This document shows positions 34,136 to 45,249 of a DNA stretch of 64,000 nucleotides, piece after piece. The stretch's first letter is position 1. Each line of letters opens with the position of its first letter. Location of the stretch: the NCBI GenBank assembly GCA_041687335.1, contig JAWLCE010000017.1, positions 1-64,000 on the forward strand, written 5' to 3'. Position numbers and translations under genes: made by a program. This DNA is from JAJFUE01 sp041687335 (GTDB taxonomy: Bacteria; Sumerlaeota; Sumerlaeia; MVZB01). The notes under the pieces were generated by a model that was not told where the DNA came from, searched no databases, and was given only the letters and a program-made list of their open reading frames with translations.

Positions 34136-34221
34136 CCCGGTCCGCGGGTTCGGGGTAAAACACGGCAAGCGCATCCTCGCATGCCTGCCTCGATGACTCC
34201 CCGATGGATAATGCCTGCCAC

Positions 34222-35127
34222 ATGAAACCGACACTGCTGGTCCTGGCCGCCGGAATGGGCAGCCGCTACGGCGGCTTGAAGCAACTGGACGTCTTCGGTC
34301 CCAACGGCGAAACCATGCTCGATTACGCCGCCTACGACGCCATCCGCGCCGGCTTTGGCAAGGTCGTCTACGTCGTGCGCAAGAACTTCGCCGAGGAAAT
34401 CCGCGCCAAGGTCATCAGCCGCTTCGAGGGCCGGATTCAGGTCGAGCTGGTCAACCAGGAGCTCGACGTGCTGCCCGCCGGCTTCAGCGTGCCGGCCGGG
34501 CGCGAGAAGCCCTGGGGCACCGGCCATGCGATCTGGGTGGCGCGCGAGGCGATCCGCGAGCCGTTCGCGATCGTCAATGCCGACGATTTCTATGGCCCCA
34601 GCTCCTATCAGGCCATCGCCGACTACCTGCGCGGCCACGAAGGCGAGGCGGGCCGCTATGCCGCCGTCGGCTTCATCCTGCGCAATACGCTCAGCCGCTA
34701 CGGCAGCTGCTCGCGCGGGATCTGCCAGCTCGACGACCAGGGCCGGATGATGCACGTGGTCGAGCACACCCGCATCGAGGCCCAAGGCCGCGGCGCCCTC
34801 TCCTATAACGGCAGCGGCAACCCCCACCCCCTGACCGGCGACGAGATCACCTCGATGAACATGTGGGGCTTTGACCCCTCAATCTTCGAACACCTGGACC
34901 GCCAGTTGCGCGAGTTCCTTGGCCGGCTCGAGGACCCGCTCAAACAGGAGTGCTACATCCCCTTCGTCGTGGACCGGCTGATCCAGGAGGGGCGGGCCGT
35001 CGTCCAAGTCCTGCCCAGCCACGAGGAGTGGTTCGGCGTCACCTACAGCCAGGACAAGCAGTCCGCCGTCGAGGCGCTGCGCCTGCGCATCGAGGCCGGC
35101 CAATACCCCCGGCGCCTGTGGAGTTGA
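34222..35127 (+). CDS. Sugar-phosphate nucleotidyltransferase-like protein
   Basis: 301 aa. N-terminal LLVLAAGMGSRYGGLKQLD is the nucleotide-binding signature of the NTP_transferase fold; NADDFYG near residues 116-122 is the metal-binding region. Likely transfers a nucleotide to a sugar-1-phosphate, cytosolic. The adjacent downstream kinase (7 bp away) is of the N-acetylhexosamine kinase type, and such pairs make UDP- or GDP-sugars from salvaged sugars. Substrate not determinable. The ATG at 34222 places the motif at the usual distance; one 6 codons upstream is possible. Confidence 0.8.
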   Translation: MKPTLLVLAAGMGSRYGGLKQLDVFGPNGETMLDYAAYDAIRAGFGKVVYVVRKNFAEEIRAKVISRFEGRIQVELVNQELDVLPAGFSVPAGREKPWGTGHAIWVAREAIREPFAIVNADDFYGPSSYQAIADYLRGHEGEAGRYAAVGFILRNTLSRYGSCSRGICQLDDQGRMMHVVEHTRIEAQGRGALSYNGSGNPHPLTGDEITSMNMWGFDPSIFEHLDRQLREFLGRLEDPLKQECYIPFVVDRLIQEGRAVVQVLPSHEEWFGVTYSQDKQSAVEALRLRIEAGQYPRRLWS

Positions 35128-35133
35128 GCGCGC

Positions 35134-36258
35134 ATGTCCGCCAGCGGGAATGACCTTGCCGCAATTGCCCGCCGCCTGGATGTTTCGGGCCGTCTGCTTG
35201 AAGTCCGGCCCTACGGCACCGGCCACATCAATGACACCTGGCTGACGACCTGGGAGCAGCCCGCCGGCACGCTCAGGATCATCCTGCAGCGGCTCAACAC
35301 CACCGTCTTTCGCCGGCCCGAGCTGGTCACCGAGAACATCCTGCGCGTGACGCGCCACATGCGGGCACGGCTGGAGGCCGAGGGCGAGCACGAGCCCGAC
35401 CGGCGCGTGGTGCGCCTGGTGCCCGACCGCGAGGGGCGCCACGGCTGGCGCGATGAGGCCGGCAATTACTGGCGCGCCATGCATTTCATCGCCGGCGCCG
35501 TCAGCCAGTCCACGCTGACCGACCCGGCCTGGGTCGAGGAGGGCGCGCGGACGGTCGCCGAGTTCCACCGTCTGCTGAGCGACCTGCCCGGCCCCCGCCT
35601 GCACGAGACGATCCCCGACTTCCACAACACCCCGCGCCGCTTCACTTCGCTGGTCGAGGCCGTGGAGCGCGACCCCCGCAACCGGGCAAGCGGTTGCGCC
35701 GCCGAGATCGAGTTCCTGCTCGGCCTGCGCGAGGAAGCCGGCCTGCTTGACCGCCTCGCCGCCGAGGGCCGGCTGCGCGAACGCGCCACCCACAACGACG
35801 CCAAGCTCGATAACGTCCTCTTTGACCAGATCAGCGGGCGCGGAATCTGCCTCATCGACCTCGACACCCTGATGCCCGGTTTTGTCCTCAACGACTTTGG
35901 CGACATGGTGCGCTCGATGACCTGCCTGGCCGGAGAGGATGCCACCGACCTGGAGCGGGTCCAGATGGAGCCGGCGCTGTTCGAGGCACTGCTGCGCGGC
36001 TTCCTGACCGCCGCCGCCGGCGTGCTCAGCCCGCTCGAGCGCGAGTTGCTCCCCTTTGCCGGCAAGCTCATCACGCTGGAACAGGCCGTCCGTTTCCTGG
36101 ACGATCACCTGCGCGGCGACGTCTATTACAAGATTCACCGCGAGGGCCACAATCTGGATCGCGCCCGCAATCAGATTGCGCTGGTGCGCTCGATCATCCG
36201 GCAGGAAGAGGGTATGAACCGCCTGCTGGCTCGGCTGCTGGTGGAGACACCCGCCTAG
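35134..36258 (+). CDS. Phosphotransferase family sugar kinase (NahK-like)
   Basis: 374 aa aminoglycoside-phosphotransferase fold. GTGHINDTW (about 28-36) is the nucleotide loop of the NahK-like branch; ATHNDAKLDNVLFD (about 221-234) holds the catalytic aspartate and asparagine; LIDLDTLMPG (about 243-252) supplies the metal-binding aspartate. Probably phosphorylates the anomeric carbon of an N-acetylhexosamine, feeding the preceding nucleotidyltransferase. The ATG at 35134 begins 7 bp after that gene ends. Confidence 0.8.
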   Translation: MSASGNDLAAIARRLDVSGRLLEVRPYGTGHINDTWLTTWEQPAGTLRIILQRLNTTVFRRPELVTENILRVTRHMRARLEAEGEHEPDRRVVRLVPDREGRHGWRDEAGNYWRAMHFIAGAVSQSTLTDPAWVEEGARTVAEFHRLLSDLPGPRLHETIPDFHNTPRRFTSLVEAVERDPRNRASGCAAEIEFLLGLREEAGLLDRLAAEGRLRERATHNDAKLDNVLFDQISGRGICLIDLDTLMPGFVLNDFGDMVRSMTCLAGEDATDLERVQMEPALFEALLRGFLTAAAGVLSPLERELLPFAGKLITLEQAVRFLDDHLRGDVYYKIHREGHNLDRARNQIALVRSIIRQEEGMNRLLARLLVETPA

Positions 36259-36413
36259 AGCCGGCGCCCACCGGCCGCCCAGCGCGCGACCGTTGAAGCA
36301 CTTGCAACCCCCGAAACCTTTGTGGCAGCATACCTTGCACGCTGGGGCGGCACGTGGGCCCCCGCATCTTCTCGCTTCTTCATTTACCTTCCTTCAAGGA
36401 CAGGGCACTGGAC

Positions 36414-38231
36414 ATGACCATCGTACTCAACGGTAACCCGTTTTCGCGCGCGCTTGGCGCCGCGCTGATGCTGCTTGCTCCGGCGCTGCTCGGCACACCG
36501 GCCCGCGCCGACAGCATCGTGCTCGAGAATAATCGCGCGGTGGATGGTCTCGTCTGCGGCGAGAACGCCTATTATGTCCACATCAACATCCGCGGCACCG
36601 AGGTGCCGATCCCGCGCCACCGCATCCTTGAGGTGACCGTCAATAGCGACGAGGAAAACGTCCGCATGCTGCTGGCCCAGACCGTCGATGCCGTCGGCCG
36701 CCAGCAGGTGGGCGCCGCGCGCACGCTGCTCGAGCAGGCCCGCGGCCTCAACCCCCAGGAGGACAGCGTGCGCGAACGCATCGCGGCGCTCGATCGTCAG
36801 GTCGTCGAGCTGGAGCGCGCCGGCGGCACCCCCGAGCAGCGCCGCCGCCGGGCCCAGGACCTCTTCGAGCAGGCGCGCGAGGCCTACAACCGCGTCCGCA
36901 TCGATCAGGGCAACGAACGGCTGATCTCGGCCCTGCGCACCGACCCCAGCTTTCAGCCGGCCCACGAGTTGATCGTCGCGCGCCTGACGCAGAGCGCGCG
37001 CCCCGACCTCATGCTGGCCGCCGAATACTTCGGCGAGGCCGCCTGGCCTGACAACATCACCTCCAATCACCCGCTGATTCCCTTTCTGCCGCAGATTTAT
37101 GCCGCCCTGGCCGAGAACTTCCGCCTGACGATCGACTCGGACCGCACCGGCCACTACTATCGCCTGCTGAGCCTGATGGCCGAGGCCTTCACGCTCAACC
37201 CCGACTGGATGAGCCATGCCGTCTTCGACCAGCGCCGGATGATCGAGATGCCGCTCGAGGACCTGCTCTGCACGCTGATCGCCGCCAACCTCGACAGTGG
37301 CCAGCCCGCTCTGGCCGCCCAGAAGCTCAACTCCTGGACTCAGCCGGGCCGCTCGGCCCAGTGCGACCTGCTCTATGCCCGTGCCGCGATTGGGACTGGA
37401 CAGACCGAGCAGGCCGTCCAGATTCTGGAAGCCGCCCACGAGGCCAACCCCAGTCATGCCTCGCTCCCCGTGCAGGCCAAGGCCGCCAACCTGCTGCTGC
37501 AGGCCGAGCAGGCCGGCGCGGCCGGGCAGATGGACCAGGCCCAGGCCTCCCTCGAGCAGGTCTTCTATGGCCCCGACCAGGTGCTGCCCGAGCTGAGCGA
37601 TACCGTTGGCCGCCGGCTGAGCGAGATCAAGCTCGCCCGCCTGAGCGCGGGCCAGGGAAGCCCATGGCTGCTGGCCGAGGTTCAGGCGCTCAACATGCGC
37701 TTCCAGGCCGATGCCGAACAACGCACGCTCGCCGCCGAGCGCCTGCGCCAGGCACTGACCTTCACCCCCTGGAGCCTGGAGCCCACCTGGAGCATCAACG
37801 GCCGGCCGCTGGCGGTGCCCGCCGAGGTCAACGACAGCCTGCGCACCGCAATCTCGACTCCACTCGGCATCCAGTTTGACGAGAACAGTCCGTTCCGCGT
37901 GCGCATGCAGATCGACCTGGCCATGAGCGAGGAACACCGCCAGTTGCTGACCCAGGCGATCGAGACCGGCAACACGGCGATGCTGCCCGAGGCGGTCCTG
38001 GTGACCGGCGTGCAGTTGTCGCTGGACGCCCAATACCCCGGCCTCCCGACGCTGCTGACCGACTCCTGGAGCGCCCGCGACCTCCTGCCGGCCGATCAGT
38101 TCGCCCAAGGCGTGCAGCTCCGCCTGAGCACGGCTGCCGAGTTAACGCGCTTGGTCAGCGAATCGATGCCGGGCTTCATCCCGACCACATTGCGCCCGCT
38201 CAGCCAGAAGCTGCGCCTGGTGGTCACCTGA
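36414..38231 (+). CDS. Secreted TPR-like hypothetical protein
   Basis: 605 aa. Signal peptide at 1-34 (hydrophobic LGAALMLLAPALL, cleavage after ARA). Residues about 45-75 are a short beta-rich stretch, then a long alanine-rich helical region with repeated AR/EQAR patterns typical of degenerate tetratricopeptide repeats (about 80-430), then an unrecognised C-terminal domain. Envelope or periplasmic scaffold is the likely class. No specific function can be given. An intrinsic terminator follows. Confidence 0.65.
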   Translation: MTIVLNGNPFSRALGAALMLLAPALLGTPARADSIVLENNRAVDGLVCGENAYYVHINIRGTEVPIPRHRILEVTVNSDEENVRMLLAQTVDAVGRQQVGAARTLLEQARGLNPQEDSVRERIAALDRQVVELERAGGTPEQRRRRAQDLFEQAREAYNRVRIDQGNERLISALRTDPSFQPAHELIVARLTQSARPDLMLAAEYFGEAAWPDNITSNHPLIPFLPQIYAALAENFRLTIDSDRTGHYYRLLSLMAEAFTLNPDWMSHAVFDQRRMIEMPLEDLLCTLIAANLDSGQPALAAQKLNSWTQPGRSAQCDLLYARAAIGTGQTEQAVQILEAAHEANPSHASLPVQAKAANLLLQAEQAGAAGQMDQAQASLEQVFYGPDQVLPELSDTVGRRLSEIKLARLSAGQGSPWLLAEVQALNMRFQADAEQRTLAAERLRQALTFTPWSLEPTWSINGRPLAVPAEVNDSLRTAISTPLGIQFDENSPFRVRMQIDLAMSEEHRQLLTQAIETGNTAMLPEAVLVTGVQLSLDAQYPGLPTLLTDSWSARDLLPADQFAQGVQLRLSTAAELTRLVSESMPGFIPTTLRPLSQKLRLVVT

Positions 38232-38256
38232 CCCCCGCCCCCCGGCAAGAAGCATC

Positions 38257-38289
38257 AAAACCCACGGCCCCCGCGCCGTGGGTTTTTTT
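38257..38289 (+). terminator. Intrinsic terminator
   Basis: Stem CCCACGGC/GCCGTGGG with a short GC loop, flanked by AAAA and a run of seven T, so it can act in both directions. 25 bp after the TPR-like gene. Confidence 0.9.
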
Positions 38290-38306
38290 ATGCAGGCGCC
38301 GGGAAG

Positions 38307-38363
38307 GGTAGGTCGGCTCTCCGAGCCGACGGAGACCATGTCGGGTCAAAGACCCGACCTGCC
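38307..38363. repeat. Interspersed palindromic repeat A, copy 3
   Basis: GGTAGGTCGGCTCTCCGAGCC hairpin, then GGGTC-AAA-GACCC and CGACCTGCC. Nearly identical to copy 1 over its first 25 bases. Confidence 0.75.
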
Positions 38364-38496
38364 ATGATGTCTCTAATCCCATCGCGGAGCTTGACCTTGT
38401 CCCGGCCCTCGCCTAAGTTGGTCGGGCGCGGCGTGCCGGGTGGCCTGGGGCCATCCGCGGGCGCGCCCGACTCTCCGCACCGAGGCGCTTCGCACC

Positions 38497-39519
38497 ATGA
38501 AAACGATCCTGACGGGCGACCGGCCGACTGGGCCGCTTCACCTGGGCCACTACGTGGGCAGTCTGGCCAGCCGCGTGAGGCTCCAGCATGAATACAACAC
38601 CTTTGTCCTCATCGCCGATATTCAGGCGCTGACCGACCACTTCGACCGCCCCCAGGTGCTGCGCGAGAACACCCTTGAGGTCATGCTCGACTACCTCGCC
38701 GTCGGCCTCGACCCCAACCGCGTCACCTTCGTGCTCCAGTCGCTCGTGCCCGAGATTCACGAGCTGGCGGTCCATTACCTGAACATGGTCACGCTGGCCC
38801 GCGCGCTGCGCAATCCAACCGTCAAGGGCGAGGTCACCGAGAAGCGCGAGCGCGGCCAGGAAATCTTCGGCCAGTCCGAATTCGACATCCCGCTGGGTTT
38901 CCTCATTTATCCGATCCACCAGGCCGCCGACATCACCGCCTTCGATGCCGACCTGGTGCCCGTGGGCGAGGACCAGTTACCGATGATCGAGCAGACGCGC
39001 GAGATCGTCCGCCGCATCAACAACCTGTTCGGCGAGGGCACGCTCAAGGAACCCGAGGCGCTGGTGGGCAGCTTCGGCCGCCTGCCCGGCATCGATGGCA
39101 AGGCCAAGATGAGCAAGTCCCTCGGCAACGCAATCTATCTCCGCGACGACGCCAAGACCGTCGAGGGCAAGGTGCGCCAGATGTACACCGACCCCAACCG
39201 CGTGCGCGCCGACATCCCCGGCACCGTCGAGGGCAACCCGGTCTTCATCTATCACGACGCCTTCAACCCCGACACCGCCCAGATCGAGGATTTCAAGACG
39301 CGCTACCGCGAGGGCCGCATCGGCGACGTCGAGGTCAAGAAGGCGCTGGCCAAGGCGATCAACGAGTTCCTCGACCCGATGCGTGAGCGGCGGGCCGACT
39401 GGGCTTCACGCATGGACGAGGTCGAGGCCCTGCTGCTCGAGCACACCGCCCGCGCGCGCCAGACCACCGGCGCCGTCCTTGGCCGCCTGCGCGAGCGCCT
39501 CGGCCTGCGCCGGCTCTGA
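38497..39519 (+). CDS. trpS: Tryptophanyl-tRNA synthetase
   Basis: 340 aa, usual length for bacterial TrpS. Charges tRNA-Trp. Class I signatures are TGDRPTGPLHLGHYVG (residues 5-20, HIGH-equivalent HLGH) and KMSKS near 204-208. Residues 25-150 carry the Trp-recognition segments. The ATG at 38497 aligns with the family start. No T-box or leader peptide is seen upstream, where repeat A and an unstructured stretch lie. Confidence 0.95.
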   Translation: MKTILTGDRPTGPLHLGHYVGSLASRVRLQHEYNTFVLIADIQALTDHFDRPQVLRENTLEVMLDYLAVGLDPNRVTFVLQSLVPEIHELAVHYLNMVTLARALRNPTVKGEVTEKRERGQEIFGQSEFDIPLGFLIYPIHQAADITAFDADLVPVGEDQLPMIEQTREIVRRINNLFGEGTLKEPEALVGSFGRLPGIDGKAKMSKSLGNAIYLRDDAKTVEGKVRQMYTDPNRVRADIPGTVEGNPVFIYHDAFNPDTAQIEDFKTRYREGRIGDVEVKKALAKAINEFLDPMRERRADWASRMDEVEALLLEHTARARQTTGAVLGRLRERLGLRRL

Positions 39520-39670
39520 ACTAGAGCATTTCTCGGAAAGAAGCAGTGATGAAGGTCAAGGACATCCGGAAGCGCAGGCATAGCATCGCTATTCCGAGCA
39601 TTCCGGGAGATTTTGGCCGCTGCTCGCAGCCGTCAGATCGCGCTGATTACTTTCGAGAACTGCTCTATCC

Positions 39671-40600
39671 CTACTGCCGCCCGTGCATCATCACCCAGGC
39701 GCGCCCGGGGGTGTCGGTGCGGAAGGTCTCGATGCAGCCGCGGTCCTGCATCGTCACGTAGCAGGTGCGCCCGTCGGGACCGCCAAAGGCGATGTTGCTG
39801 GGCTTGAGCCCCGTCAGCGCCACCTCGCGCACCAGCTCGCCCTCGGGCGAGAGGATCGCGACGGTCCCTTTGTTCTGGCGCGTCACGTAGAGCCGCCCGG
39901 CGATGTCGGTGCGGATGCCGTCCAGCCCAAAATCATCGAAATGGTGCAGCAATCGCTTGTTGCTGATTTCGCCCATCGGCGAGAGGTCATAGGCCCAGAT
40001 GTTGCCTTGGCGCGACTCGCCGACATAAAGCCGGTCCTCGCCCGGGCTGACCTCGATGCCGTTGGTGGTGCCCATGCCGGTCTCGAGCAGCACGGGCCGC
40101 CCGTCGCGCTCGATCCGCCAGAACTGGCCGCTGCGCTCGCGGAAGTTGGGGTCGCTGGCGAAAATGATGTCGCCCGAGGTGATCGCCAAATCGTTGGGCT
40201 GGTTCATCGCCGGCACGTGTACCAGCACCGAGACCGCCCGCGTCGCCATGTCGATCCGCAACACGTTGTGCGCGTTATAGTCGGCCACCAGCATGTCGCC
40301 CCGTGAGTCGAAGCGGATGCCGTTGCCGATGCTGCCCTCGGGCAGCTCGACGAAGACCGAGCCCTCGCCGGCGGGGGTAATCCGCCCGATCGTGCCCTGG
40401 CGCTCGAAGTTGACGGCGTAGATGTTGCCCTCGGCATCGACGGCCGGACCCTCGGCCCCACGCGTGAAGCTGCCCGGCGCGGTCAGGTCTCGCGCGACAA
40501 ACAGCGCCTCCCCGTCCGCGGCCCGGCTGCACCCGGCGCCCGCCAGCATGATCGTCATCAGCACTGCCATCAGCGTCCCCACCCGCATCCGACTACGCAT
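39671..40600 (-). CDS. SMP-30/gluconolactonase-like beta-propeller lipoprotein
   Basis: 309 aa from the ATG at 40600 (an in-frame ATG 18 bp upstream is also possible). Signal peptide with lipobox AGAGC at about 20-24. The body has repeated propeller blades: GNIYAVNFER, GDMLVADYN, NDLAITSGDIIFASD, TNGIEVSPGEDRLYVGES and DGIRTDIAGRLYVTR, the SMP-30/gluconolactonase/LRE-like pattern with metal-ligand positions (E, N, D). Could hydrolyse sugar lactones at the cell surface, or be a non-enzymatic propeller. Confidence 0.8.
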   Translation of the reverse strand: MRSRMRVGTLMAVLMTIMLAGAGCSRAADGEALFVARDLTAPGSFTRGAEGPAVDAEGNIYAVNFERQGTIGRITPAGEGSVFVELPEGSIGNGIRFDSRGDMLVADYNAHNVLRIDMATRAVSVLVHVPAMNQPNDLAITSGDIIFASDPNFRERSGQFWRIERDGRPVLLETGMGTTNGIEVSPGEDRLYVGESRQGNIWAYDLSPMGEISNKRLLHHFDDFGLDGIRTDIAGRLYVTRQNKGTVAILSPEGELVREVALTGLKPSNIAFGGPDGRTCYVTMQDRGCIETFRTDTPGRAWVMMHGRQ

Positions 40601-40692
40601 GACCGCACCCCCTGCCATTATGATTGATTCAATGCAGCGCCATCATAGCGCCGACCGGGCGCGTTTGGCGAGCAGTTGCCGGCGAGTGGACC

Positions 40693-41889
40693 TCAGCCGC
40701 GCACCAGCTCGATCAGGCCCAGCTCGGGGGGGACGTTGAAACGCAGCGGCAGGAAGGCCATGCCGACCCCGCGCGAGGTGATCACGGCACCGGCGGGCCC
40801 TTGGGCCAATCCGCCGGCATAGGCATGGTTGCGGATCGGCACGATCGGCGGGCCGATCAGCGGGATCGCCACCTGTCCGCCGTGGGTGTGACCGCAAAAC
40901 GCCAGGTCGATCCGCCGGCTGGCCCCCAGTCGGTCGAGTGAATCCGGATTGTGTGCCAGCAGCAGGCGCGGCATCTCGGCGGGCACCCCGCCCAGCGCAG
41001 CCCGTCCGTCAACACGGTCCTCCCACAGATCGCCGACCCCGGCCAGGCACAGCGCCCCCGCCGCCGGCTCGGGCCCCAGCCCCGCCGCCGTCAGGAAGAG
41101 CCGGTCGTTGTCGAGCAGTGGGACGCCGAGGCGGCTGAATTCTCCCCGCACCAGGTCCGCGCCCTCCCAGTGATCATGGTTGCCCAGCACCGCCGCCGCC
41201 CCCAGCCGGGCCTCGAACCCGCCCAACACCCCAATCCCGGGCAGCACCGAGCGCGGCGAGCGGTGCACGTAATCCCCCGTCAGCACGACCAGGTCGGGCG
41301 CGAGCCGGTTGACCAGCCCGACGACCTCCCGCAGGTATGGCATCGTGACGTAGGGACCATAATGTGTGTCGCTTATGTGGGCCAAACGTAGCCCCTCCAG
41401 CGCCGGCGGCAGGTCGGCGATCGCAATCCGGTAGTGGCGCACCTGGATGCGGGCCGGCTCGATCAGGACGGCGAATCCGCCCACGGCGCCGACGCCGACC
41501 CCGCCCCCCGCCAGCAGGCCGCGCCGCAGAAATTCCCGCCTCGAAGAGTCCACCTGCGTCTCAACAGCGATCCGGTCGCGCCGCCGCCGCCCGTTGAGCA
41601 GCAGCCGCCGCGCCAGCTCCACCAGCCCCCACAGGTAAAGCGGCGCCAGCAGCGTCAGCGTCACCCAGTGCGCGGGCGGGTAGTGGTGCCCGACGTAGGG
41701 GAACAACAGCTGCGCCGCCAGTCGCGGCGGCAACAGCAGCCAGAAGACCGGCCGGTAAAGGAGCGTCAGCGCCGGCCGCAGCTCGTCGGGGGGGAGCATT
41801 CCCTCCACCCATAGTGCCAGCCCCGCCAGCGCCAGCCCTGCCGCGAGCGACAGGACCATGCGGCGGCTTCCATCTCGATTTAAGGGCAT
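40693..41889 (-). CDS. Metallophosphoesterase with N-terminal membrane helices and internal twin-arginine motif
   Basis: 398 aa. Two or three hydrophobic helices occupy residues 10-95, then a twin-arginine-like SRREFLRRGLLAGGG at 115-129. The YaeI/calcineurin-type phosphoesterase domain (about 155-395) has ISDTHYG, GDYVH, GNHDHW, and CGHTHGG, all metal-binding motifs intact. Catalysis is probably on the outer face of the cytoplasmic membrane. YaeI-like enzymes act on lipid-linked substrates such as UDP-diacylglucosamine, but the family is broad. An internal Tat signal after membrane helices is unusual. Confidence 0.85.
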   Translation of the reverse strand: MPLNRDGSRRMVLSLAAGLALAGLALWVEGMLPPDELRPALTLLYRPVFWLLLPPRLAAQLLFPYVGHHYPPAHWVTLTLLAPLYLWGLVELARRLLLNGRRRRDRIAVETQVDSSRREFLRRGLLAGGGVGVGAVGGFAVLIEPARIQVRHYRIAIADLPPALEGLRLAHISDTHYGPYVTMPYLREVVGLVNRLAPDLVVLTGDYVHRSPRSVLPGIGVLGGFEARLGAAAVLGNHDHWEGADLVRGEFSRLGVPLLDNDRLFLTAAGLGPEPAAGALCLAGVGDLWEDRVDGRAALGGVPAEMPRLLLAHNPDSLDRLGASRRIDLAFCGHTHGGQVAIPLIGPPIVPIRNHAYAGGLAQGPAGAVITSRGVGMAFLPLRFNVPPELGLIELVRG

Positions 41890-41926
41890 CCATCCCTGCC
41901 TGTGATGTTTCAGAATTTGCGTCCCG

Positions 41927-43765
<1,839 letters not shown>

Positions 43766-44042
43766 ATGATCTGTATCCTTTCGCCAACCTGAGCCGGTGA
43801 AAACCATTTTACGGCATCGGCGGCGGCGGGTCATCTTTTACGCGCAACCTCGGCCAAGATCATTGTAACGACAGAGCATGCATGACGGCAACCGGCGATC
43901 TCTCCCGCCGGAGCCGATTCCCTGCGCTCCTCCTCATCTGCAAGATTCTTTTGTCCGGGTTGGCGAATGGCCCCGCGATCGGTTAAAGTCCACCTGGCGG
44001 CCGCCACTGCGCCCCCACCCCATCTCCCCGGAGATTCTCTCA
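43766..44042. other. Divergent intergenic region glmS-ppx
   Basis: 277 bp between divergent genes; must hold both promoters but no strong consensus is seen. No repeat found. Confidence 0.4.
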
Positions 44043-45005
44043 ATGCCCCACCCTGCCCTGCCGCGCCGATTTCTGGGCGTCGATGCCGGCAGCAACACGA
44101 TCAAGTACCGCGCCTGGGAGATCAACGCGGGCGGCGAGTGCGAGCTGCTGGCCGAGCAGCGCTTCCCTGTGCGACTGGGTGAGGGGGTCTTCGGCGGCGG
44201 CTCCATCGCGCCCGCGAAAATCGAGGCCGCGCTGCGGGTCTTCGAGCAGATTCGCGCCGACGCCGACCGACTCGGCATCGACGAGCTGCGCGCGGTGACC
44301 ACCAGCGCCATGCGCGAGGCCCCCAATGGCGCCGAGTTGGTCGAGGCGGTCATGCGCCGCACCGGCATCGCGCTGGCCGTGCTGCCGGCCCTGGAGGAGG
44401 CGCGCCTGATCGGGTTGGGGGCGATGGGCGATCGGCTCGAGGAGGGCGGCGCCTGGCTGATGCTCGATATCGGCGGCGGCTCCAGTGAGGTCATCCTCGC
44501 CCGCCGGCCGGATCTCTTCGAGATCCGCAGCCTGCGCCTGGGCGCGGTGCGCTTGACCGAGCGCTTCTTCCCCGCGCTGCCGCCGACCCCCGACCAGATC
44601 GAGGCGGCGCGCGCATTCATTGACGAAACCCTGGCCGCCGGACTCAACCTGCCGGCGGTCGAGGGCCCGCTCCAGACCATCGGCAGCGCCGGCACCATCA
44701 CCGCGCTGGCGGGCCTCATCGAGCAGATCGAGCCCGGCGTCGGCGGCGAGGAACCCCTGATCGAGCGCCGCCACGTCGAGCATGTCATCGCCGAGGCCGC
44801 CCGCCTGGACGCCGAGGGCATCCACCGGCTCTTCAAGCTGGAACCCCAGCGCTCGGAGATCATCCTCGCCGGCGCGCTCATCCTGGACGGGCTGCTGCGG
44901 CGGCTCGGCCAGCAGCGCCTGCGTCTGGTGCGCGGCGGCGTCAGCGACGGCCTGCTGCGCCTCTACCTGGAGGAGCTCGGCCTGCGCCGCCCGCCGGGGG
45001 ATTAG
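44043..45005 (+). CDS. Ppx/GppA phosphatase family protein
   Basis: 320 aa. ASKHA-type phosphatase: GVDAGSNTIKYR (P-loop 1, about 12-23), VTTSAMREAPN (about 90-100), LDIGGGSSEVIL (about 141-152) and GSAGTITALAGL (about 219-230). Length fits the short exopolyphosphatase / pppGpp phosphohydrolase forms lacking the C-terminal HD domain. Degrades polyphosphate or (p)ppGpp in the cytosol; which one cannot be told. ATG at 44043. Confidence 0.9.
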   Translation: MPHPALPRRFLGVDAGSNTIKYRAWEINAGGECELLAEQRFPVRLGEGVFGGGSIAPAKIEAALRVFEQIRADADRLGIDELRAVTTSAMREAPNGAELVEAVMRRTGIALAVLPALEEARLIGLGAMGDRLEEGGAWLMLDIGGGSSEVILARRPDLFEIRSLRLGAVRLTERFFPALPPTPDQIEAARAFIDETLAAGLNLPAVEGPLQTIGSAGTITALAGLIEQIEPGVGGEEPLIERRHVEHVIAEAARLDAEGIHRLFKLEPQRSEIILAGALILDGLLRRLGQQRLRLVRGGVSDGLLRLYLEELGLRRPPGD

Positions 45006-45009
45006 ACAC

Positions 45010-45197
45010 AGAGACGCAGAGGAAGCGCAGAGTGATGAGACTCGGATCGACTGCCGGTGGTTGACTGCGTCGATTTGATTCTATGATAATTCAGGCGGCA
45101 ACCCAGCCCCGAAGGGGCGACCGCGAGTAGCCGGGGGTGACCGAAGGGAACCCCCGGTCAAGCGCCAAAACATCCAAGCCCCGAAGGGGCGGCCGAT
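45010..45197. repeat. Interspersed repeat B, copy 2
   Basis: GACGCAGAGGAAGCGCAGAG to AGCCCCGAAGGGGCGGCCGA, with the same three hairpins as copy 1; the 45100-45197 core is the best conserved part (about 85% by eye). Confidence 0.75.
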
Positions 45198-45249
45198 CCG
45201 GCCTCACGCACACGTTTTGATTGATTGCGACACCATGGAGGCCTCACCG

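Noticed and set aside
38364..38496. T-box or tryptophan leader before trpS
   Set aside because: No T-box sequence, tandem Trp codons or attenuator hairpin seen.
43766..44042. glmS ribozyme upstream of glmS
   Set aside because: No recognisable ribozyme core is visible, and the element is mostly confined to Gram-positive lineages.
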